Source: Gonocerus acuteangulatus (Eukaryota; Arthropoda; Insecta; Hemiptera; Coreidae). From it: DNA of 64,000 nt. Position numbers and translations under genes: made by a program. Shown here piece by piece: positions 57,161 to 64,000 of the stretch. The DNA is taken from the NCBI GenBank assembly GCA_946811695.1, contig OX328125.1, positions 52,056,994-52,120,993 on the forward strand, read 5' to 3'. Under the pieces are notes generated by a model, which made no database searches, was not told the DNA's origin, and saw nothing but the letters and a program-made list of their open reading frames with translations. The stretch's first letter is position 1. The number at the start of each line of letters is the position of its first letter.

Positions 57161-57289
57161 GCCGATTACTTTTCATTACGATTACGAGTAATACTCGTGA
57201 CTACTGCATCGTAAACAACAACTAGTTAACGTACAGTAACTAGGCATCGTAAATAACTGTCGACTTCTCGACATGTCCATAAAGGAGAG

Positions 57290-58590
57290 AAGATAAGCTA
57301 CAAACGTCCGATTCGCAGGAACTGCGACATCTTAGCGCGGTTCCGTTTATATCTCTAGTGCTATTAGTAAAGGAATAGTAGCTGTTATTGGTGGGGTTTG
57401 ATCTTTCTTGATAAATCTATATATATAAAAATCACGTGTCTGTATGTTTTTCTGTCTGTATGTTTGTTCCTTATACAAATCCACATCGTTTGACCGATTT
57501 TTACCAAACTTGGAATAATGGTAGTTCTTAATACGAGAAATCTCCTAGGGTAGGTCAAAAAAATCTACCAGCTGTCTGTCTGTATGTTTGTCCCTTATAC
57601 AAATCCACACCGTTCAACCGATTTTGACTAAACTCGGTACACATGTGGATCTTAATCTGAGGAGTGTCGTAGGCTAAGTCAAAAACGTCTACCAGCTGTC
57701 TGTCTGTATGTTTGTCCCTTATACAAATCCACACCGTTCGTCCGATTTTGACTAAACTCGGTACACAGATAGATCCTAATCTGGAGAGTGTCATAGGCTA
57801 GGTCATAAAGCTCTACCTTCTATATGTCTGTATGTTTGTTTCCTATAAAAATCCACACCGTTCGACCGATTTTGACTTAAGTTGGAACACAGGTAGATCT
57901 TAATACGGAAATTGCCATAGGCTAGGTCAAAACGGCTACCATCTGTCGGTCTGTATGTTTGTTCTTTATACAAATCCACACCGTTAGACCTATTTTTACC
58001 AAACTTGGCATACATGTATGTCGTGATACGGGGGGTGTTATAGGTTAGGTCAAAGTCGTCTAGGACTCACAGTTGGGAGGTCACGGGTTCGAAACAGTTA
58101 CAGATTCGTGTTATTAGATTTTAATAATACTTATTTGGTTTATAATTTATTTAGGATTTTCTATATGCAGAAACTAGGTGTAGCATGGCGCGCCGGGTAT
58201 CAGCTTGTATAAAATAAAATCTCAAAGAGAAAAGAGATTTAAGGCGCCACAACTGGAAACAGACAGTATCATGGCGACTTCCCTCACCTTCTCAACGTTC
58301 ACTCTTGGAAACATTACAACAACGTTTCACATTATCTTACCTTGTTTTATTCAAATGCAATAGTTTTAATGTTAAATTAAATTAAAATAAGCAACAACCA
58401 GTTAAAAGGTTAGGTAAACAGATAAAAAAAAAAAAAAAAACCCGCTCAGAAGACCAAGCTAACAATTGCGAATTTCCGATTGAAATTACCTCATCAAAAA
58501 TTAATTTTTTTGCACGCAAATTTCACTCCAAAAAGCATCTTGGGGTGGACGGATTCTGCAGGCTTATGAACTTGACCTTTCAAATTAGTC
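57290..58590 (-). mobile_element. Repeat family B copy split by a Helitron
   Basis: Left part 57290-57415 is the reverse complement of the family-B 3' end (gtccgattcgcaggaactgcgacatcttagcgcgg). The right part 58208-58590 continues with 'ataaaataaaatctcaaagag', 'ggcgccacaactggaaacagacagtatc' and 'ggtggacggattctg'. It lies inside the hAT element. Confidence 0.65.
57416..58207 (+). mobile_element. Helitron-like element with five tandem ~122-bp units
   Basis: Begins TCTATATATATAAAAATCACGTG after A and ends CAGCTTG before T. Comparison with uninterrupted family-B copies shows the host sequence resuming exactly, so the element inserted between A and T without target duplication, the Helitron signature. 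The 3' end carries the palindrome tggcgcgcc a few bases upstream. The unit 'ctgtctgtatgtttgt...aaatccacaccgtt...gactaaactcgg' is repeated about five times with ~122-base period (57436-58030). Other copies have it once. No Rep/helicase. Confidence 0.75.
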
Positions 58591-58597
58591 GACAATC

Positions 58598-58599
58598 TG

Positions 58600-58651
<52 letters not shown>
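58598..58651. repeat. (AT)n microsatellite
   Basis: TA run of about 54 bases at the end of a family-B copy. Confidence 0.95.
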
Positions 58652-58658
<7 letters not shown>

Positions 58659-58884
58659 AATTTGAACCACCGTTATATTCTTGCTCTACGGGATCTGAAA
58701 CATGAAATTTTCATGTGGGTACTTCCGGATTTTGTCATGAGATCAACCTTATAAGTGGGTTTCCTATAGAGGGAGGGAGGAACCGCGCTAAAGTTAATTA
58801 GGCGGTTAAATCAAGGGATGCGGATTAAATAGCGTCGAGTTATTGTAATCAGCAGTGTTCAGCAGTAGCACGAACTTAATCGCT

Positions 58885-58950
58885 TATTTTTGTCCTTAAG
58901 TTCCATATTTGTTTTTTCGTTACAAATATGGAACTTAAGGACAGAAATAA
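58885..58950. repeat. Perfect hairpin, ~28-bp stem
   Basis: 'ttatttttgtccttaagttccatatttgt' is mirrored by 'acaaatatggaacttaaggacagaaataa' around a 9-base loop. It lies inside the hAT element. One mismatch at most. Confidence 0.75.
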
Positions 58951-59794
58951 GAGTGGTATGTACACCTCAAAAGAAGTTTGTGATTAAGTTATGTATGGTC
59001 CTGTTTAAAAAAAAATCGTAATTGACTGTGATGGTGCGTAAGACGTGCTACCATTTGTAATGTGTGGTAAATGTGAACATACTTTATATACGGTGCTAGT
59101 CCATCTATTTTAAGGAAACATAATATCTTTTTAAAACAACAGCGTTTCCACATATTATGTGGATTAGAGTAGAGCTGGAAAACTCTACATCTGGAAACGC
59201 TGATATTAGAAACAGAAAAAACCGCGCGTGAATGTGAGTGACAAAAAAAACGTTACCAAGAACGTGTTTTTAGATTTGGCAGGACAGGATTAACAGTTAT
59301 TTCTGCCTTTATTTGTGTGTTGTTTTTTTTTCTTTTACCACCTTAAAAAAATGTTTATTTCTTCAATTACCTTTATTACTTATTCTTCTTGATTTTACTA
59401 TAGACTGTCTTACATTGTTTTTGTATACATTACAATTGTATAGTCACTCTAGTTTAATTGAGTTGTAAGTAATAAAGTGGACTTTGTTTTGAATTTGTCT
59501 AATATCTTCAGAATAAGCAAATTTGTCGTTTTCGCAATTCCATCGCCAATTATCAATATTGAACATCAGAATGATTTGCTCTTCATTACACATGGCGATG
59601 CGAACCTGTATCAAACATAGTTATTCACGGCGATGCCGATGTTAAACCTTCAATACTCGACGATGCCGATGCGAAACGATATGATGCCGGTGTTCGTAAT
59701 GAGTACGAGTATACATAAAGTAATCGAGTTACTCGTCCCACGAGTATACCTACTCGTGATTACGCGATGCCATACTTACTCGTGCAGTTCTCTA
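58951..59794. other. Interior and right end of the hAT element
   Basis: No ORF. Contains a second, looser hairpin ('cagcgtttcca' / 'tggaaacgctg', 59141-59202) and, near the right end (59590-59780), several 'cgatgccgatg' and 'cgagtata' short repeats that resemble the left subterminal region. Confidence 0.55.
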
Positions 59795-59802
59795 GTAGGT
59801 AC
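59795..59802. repeat. 8-bp target duplication, right (GTAGGTAC)
   Basis: Matches 50005-50012. Confidence 0.85.
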
Positions 59803-59974
59803 CCCTCTAGGGATTTACTTTTATTAAATTACATTAGACAGTAACGTCATCTGGCTTTGGAGAACAGCTGATCTGTGCTAGAGAAGACAAACCTATAAAA
59901 GTGCTCGATAATATTTTGCTAATTCTAGTGGTTTAACAGAGAAAAAGGGTTATTATTAGTGTTAAATTTCTGTT

Positions 59975-61059
59975 TTAAAAAAAAAGTCCGACTCGCATGA
60001 ACTGCGTCATCTTAGTGCGGTTCCCTGATGAAGAAATGGAATAGATTAGGCATCACAAATCACAGGAAACTGACAGCCAACTTACACTGAATAATACGGA
60101 TAATTCTTATTCCTCATTCTTGAGGAAGTCTGAATAAGTCAATACAATTGGGTACTCAAAACATACTCACTCTTCGACTACTGCTCAGAAGGCTCTATTT
60201 CGAACCAAAAATTCGTTGTCATTTTAAGTTTCTTTTGTTTTACTAGCAAATTCATTTTACTGTTATAATCAACTGTAAATATGTGCTTCATGGCAAATAA
60301 AATTCCATTCTCTCAAGGATAAAATCTTTATATATAATAAGAAATAACGATAACTTCAGTTGGAGGCTATGAGGAAAGTTATATAGATAGGAGAATTAAA
60401 AACAAACTTATGTATACGCCATCATGATTACCACAGCCACTCCAAACTTATTACCAATACCTTTCACAGTTTCTTGGCTTATTTTACTACAATACTAATT
60501 TCACTGATAAATGCAATTTAAAACAAAAAAACAACCAATTAAAAAGTGAGATAAACAAAGACAAAAACCCGTTCAAAACAACAAAACAAACACTTTTTAA
60601 GTTTTAAGCGCTTATATCTCTGATTGACGTTGCCCCATCGAATATATTTCTTCTGAACCTTTTTTGTAGAGAATTTAGTAATTATTCGAATGGTCACCTT
60701 TCACTTACCACGATTTCCCAACCGTTATCGAGATATTTACGAAAAATGCGATGATCCGAAAACTTTTCATGTCTATTAATAAAATATTTTTTTCGCATAC
60801 TTCCTTAACTCCAAATATAACCAAAATTTAAAAATCTTAGTTGGGATTAATTTGCAATATGTAGAAAATATTTCAATTGAATCCCGCGATTCTAAGTACC
60901 CACAAAAAAATAATGACTTAGAAAAACATGGATTCCACTTTTCTCAAAAACGGTTACAGATATTCCCTTACAAATTGTTTCATTTGTTTCCCTATGTTAA
61001 GAAACCCATAAAACAAGTACCTGCAAGCATATAAACTCAAAAACGTAAGCGTTACGATT

Positions 61060-61064
<5 letters not shown>
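59975..61064 (-). mobile_element. Repeat family B, full-length reverse copy
   Basis: Begins 'aaaaaaaagtccgactcgcatgaactgcgtcatcttagtgcgg' (fixed 3' end, reversed). It passes 'gattgacgttgccccatcgaa' and 'ttcccaaccgttatcgagatatttacg', and reaches an (AT)n run at 61065. No ORF conserved with other copies. It lies just outside the hAT right end. Confidence 0.6.
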
Positions 61065-61101
<37 letters not shown>

Positions 61102-61105
<4 letters not shown>

Positions 61106-63318
61106 CAAAAAAAACATAAATGTGAAATAGAGGCCAAGTTCCTCCCCCCTCAAACAAACAATCCCTTCCCCAAAAAGCGAGAGTGTATTAAGTGTACCAT
61201 ATTTTCAACCAAAAATATTTGCCAATACAAGAGATGATAAAAGAAAGAAATGTCCAAGTTCATTACTTAGAAGACCTCATAGTTACTTACTAACAAGGGG
61301 AGTATACAGCGATGGGGTCACCGATTTGGACCAATTTTTTTCTGGTGATTCTACATCGAAAAATAGTCGACACGTGTCTGAGCGTTCCGTCCAATGCGCC
61401 TTAGGAGCCGAGAAATAAAATAAAATAGGTTGAAAGTGCTTTATTTTTTATATAGTTTAGAAAATGATATCGACATGATTCTTTCACCAATTCATTTGTT
61501 TTATAGAGTAGATTAAAAGAAAAATATAATCGTTAAAAAATAATTTATATTTCCTCAAATATATTCAAAAATATGCTTTCGTTTTCAGGTAAACTAGTAT
61601 TATACATTTTTTTTTTACACCAAAAATAATAGCAGATTTAAAATCATCACCCCAAGAAACCCTAATATACTGAATATCATCGAAAACAAAAAATAATGAT
61701 TTTTCCTTGTCTGGAAGAGACTAAACATTTGTAAGCGAAAAGGTAATGTAACGTTTTGAAATTCAATATCTCCCCTTGAGATAATCCGATTTTTACATCA
61801 TTGAAATCTTTCGAAAGAAGAAAGACTCCTTTTTCTAACCATATAAATGACTATTGTATTATCTCAAAAGGTACTTGCGAAAAATGGTTTTCAAAATAAA
61901 AATAGAATGTAAACTTTTTTGCATATAACGTCAATTCCAGAACACGTAGAAACACCCCGATTGGACGGAAATGTGACGCATTATGGCCTTTATTAACCCT
62001 CCAAGTTTGGTTTGGATCGGGTAAATATTCTTTGAAATATGGCCGGATTCTTGAATCTTTAACAAAATCTTAAGGGCCCCCCTTAGCAAAATTTAAAATA
62101 CATTTTTTTATTTTATTTTTGTAATATTCCCAAAATTTAAATTTAGGGGTTTTTCAATGTGCTAAAAACGAATCTGACATCCGTTTTTAAATCAAAAATT
62201 GTTTCATAATCGATAACTTTTTAAATGTGGGTTTATGGAATATTTGGGCATAATAATGACTTCTACAGAGTCGAGTATGTAAAACAATTTTTTATTTAAA
62301 AACGGATGTCAGATTCGTTTTTAGCACATTGAAAAACCCCTAATTTCAAATTTTGGGAATATTACAAAAATAAAAAAAAAATGTATTTTAAATTTATCGT
62401 TACATTACCTTTTCGCTTACAAATAAATGTTTACTCTCTTCCAGACTAGGAAAAATCATTATTTTTTGTTTTCAATGATATTCAGTATATTAGGGTTTCT
62501 TGGGGTGCTGATTTTAAATCTGCTATTATTTTTGGTGTAAAAAAAAAATGTATAATACTAGTTTACCTGAAAACGAAAGCATATTTTTGAATATATTTGA
62601 GGAAATATAAATTATTTTTTAACGATTATATTTTTCTTTTAATCTACTCTATAAAACAAATGAATTGGTGAAAGAATCATGTCGATATCATTTTCTAAAC
62701 TCTATATAAAAAATAAAGCACTTTCAACCTATTTTATTTTATTTCTCGGCTCCTAAGGCGCATTGGACGGAACGCTCAGACACGTGTCGACTATTTTTCG
62801 ATGTAGAATCACCAGAAAAAAATTGGTCCAAATCGGTGACCCCATCGCTGTATACTCCCCTTGTAAGAACAGTAAAGACACTTCAACTGCCCTTTAAAAA
62901 CAACAATAAAAATACTTTTATCCAGTTACTAAAATATGACTTTCCTCAACCAGGTATATTCTTAAACTTGGCAATGTTTATTTTTCTCTCTAAAGATAAT
63001 TTCGGCACAAAAAACCATTGCCAAGTTTAAGAATATACCTGGTTGAGGAAAGTGATATTTTAGTAACTGGATATAAGTATTTTTATTGTTGTTTTTAAAG
63101 GACAGTTGAAGTGTCTTTACTGTTCTTAGTAAGTAACTATGAGGTCTTCTAAGTAATGAACTTGGACATTTCTTTCTTGTATCATCTCTTGTATTGGCAA
63201 ATATTTTTGGTTGAAAATATGGTACACTTAATACACTCTCGCTTTTTGGGGAGGGGAGTGTTTGTTTGGGGGGGAGGAAATTGGCCTCTATTTCACATTT
63301 ATGTTTTTTTTTTGCGAT
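61102..63318. mobile_element. Large foldback element (outer)
   Basis: The left arm 61102-61293, continued at 62864-62975, is the reverse complement of 63005-63318, giving arms of about 310 bp around a ~30-base loop. The termini read atcgcaaaaaa...ttttttgcgat. The single-arm copy at 714-1092 shows that the arm is a repeated sequence. A second inverted-repeat element (61294-62863) sits within the left arm. No coding capacity. Confidence 0.85.
61294..62863. mobile_element. Inverted-repeat element (1570 bp) inserted in the foldback arm
   Basis: Termini CAAGGGGAGTATACAGCGATGGGG and its complement, with arms of about 460 bp (61294-61755 and 62398-62863). An inner second inverted repeat (62100-62192 and 62295-62390) surrounds a ~100-base loop. 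Flanked by TAA on both sides (61291-61293 and 62864-62866), consistent with a TA or TAA target duplication (Tc1/mariner- or Harbinger-like). The uninterrupted sequence at 950 confirms the insertion point. No transposase. Confidence 0.85.
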
Positions 63319-63479
63319 CTCATTACTTTTTTCTAAGTATTAATTAAAATTTAGTTGCCGCATACCTAATGGCTATTGTACTTCAAATAAAACCAGGGTC
63401 TTTGGATTCTGCATAAAGTTCTCCTAACTGCTTGATATTTGATACCAATAATCAACCTACTAACATCTGATCACTAGAC

Positions 63480-63738
63480 TAGAAAAGTTAGAAGCTCTCC
63501 CAGATGACAGTACTCTAGAGGGCAAATTGATTGCTCTCCTAACTAAACTATTACACTATAAAGCACAGGAACCTCACCCCGAGGATAAAGATGACTATAG
63601 GGAATGTGTAGAAGGCCTTCAAGAAAAAGAATAGGACAAAGACGATACATTTTGGGTTTGTGATCCTAAGCTTTGTAATTTAGATGACTTTGAAAAACTT
63701 AGTATCTGCTTTCAAGTATATTATGCAGTTAACCCTTA
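63480..63738 (+). pseudogene. Degenerate ORF of unknown origin
   Basis: A + strand frame with protein-like composition: 'LEKLEALPDDSTLEGKLIAL', then an acidic stretch, TAG at 63632-63634, and 34 more codons in the same frame ('WVCDPKLCNLDDFEKL') to TAA. It is less AT-rich than its surroundings. No family recognised; it could be a decayed gene or TE ORF. Confidence 0.35.
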
Positions 63739-63924
63739 AGACTTTATTTACAACATTTAAGAAATAAGTCACACCTGTTGTTGTTAAGATGCATCAAAAT
63801 GTTTCTTAAAACATCAAATATAGGATCTCCTTACCAAGACGATTCATTTGATACCCCACATGATGGGTTTCAGAAGGAATGATGGCTTTCCGATGGAACA
63901 AAAAGTACAAAACGTCATAGGTAA

Positions 63925-64000
63925 TATGACACTCCTGTATCACGACCTACTTGTGTGCCAAGTTTGGTCAAAATCGGTCAAACGGTGTGAATTTGTGTAA
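63925..64000 (-). mobile_element. Helitron-like element, 5' portion, cut by the window end
   Basis: The reverse complement reads 'ttacacaaattcacaccgtttgaccgattttgaccaaacttggcacac', the 5' region of the Helitron-like family. The rest lies outside the window. Confidence 0.5.

Larger units (their letters stand above)
50013..59794. mobile_element. hAT-type DNA transposon (non-autonomous) containing nested elements
   Basis: The ends are perfect 14-bp inverted repeats: TAGAGAACTGCACG at 50013-50026 and CGTGCAGTTCTCTA at 59781-59794. They are flanked by an 8-bp duplication, both hallmarks of hAT transposition. Subterminal regions are rich in 'gacgatgcgagtacatactcggcatcg'-type short repeats on both sides. 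No transposase ORF remains. About 7 kb of the span is an inserted errantivirus (50183-57160). Another ~1.3 kb is a family-B repeat (57290-58590) split by a Helitron (57416-58207). Confidence 0.85.

Noticed and set aside
57555..58015. Repeated 'KIHMCTEFSQNRLNGVDLY'-type ORFs on -
   Set aside because: Read from the five tandem Helitron units; not conserved coding.

Overview
The window looks like nuclear DNA of an arthropod, most likely an insect. It is AT-rich, with small spliced exons, phased GT-AG introns, AATAAA signals, long (AT)n and (CT)n tracts, tRNA-derived SINEs, Helitrons, hAT elements and an env-bearing errantivirus-type retroelement. The species cannot be named from sequence alone. 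No bacterial-style operon, CRISPR array or true tRNA/rRNA gene was found. Most of the 64 kb is mobile DNA, with four supportable host genes.

Left part (1-33 kb): two genes for small secreted glycine-rich proteins on the + strand. One (6269-8734) has two visible exons separated by an intron holding a Helitron and a LINE fragment. The other (27692-28534) is a single visible exon encoding a His/Lys/Gly/Pro-rich protein. Both start inside a hydrophobic signal peptide, so each lacks a short first exon that I could not place. The rest of this part is transposon fragments: Helitrons, one recurring ~0.9-1.1 kb repeat family (called B here), LINE tails, SINEs and microsatellites.

Middle part (33.9-50 kb): a tandem pair of fructose-1,6-bisphosphatase (FBPase) family genes on the - strand. 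The upstream member (three exons between 41817 and 49912) encodes the C-terminal part of an ordinary FBPase with its catalytic residues. Its N-terminal exons are not in the window. The downstream member (33895-39429) is complete: seven exons, 344 codons, open throughout, with the same exon layout. It has lost the side chains that bind catalytic metal (the positions of Glu97, Asp118 and Glu280 of mammalian FBPase are Ala, Ser and Cys) and most substrate-contact residues. It is best read as an FBPase pseudoenzyme, the most interesting host feature here.

Right part (42-64 kb): the introns of the intact-type FBPase gene, or the sequence upstream of it, are filled with nested elements. There is a young non-autonomous LTR element with a 350-codon Asn-rich ORF (46466-49633). 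A hAT element with 8-bp target duplications (50013-59794) contains a decayed errantivirus with gag, pol and env (50183-57160), itself hit by a SINE and by a 33-bp LINE stub. The same hAT also holds a family-B repeat interrupted by a Helitron. A two-level foldback structure lies at 61102-63318. The nesting gives a relative order of insertion events.
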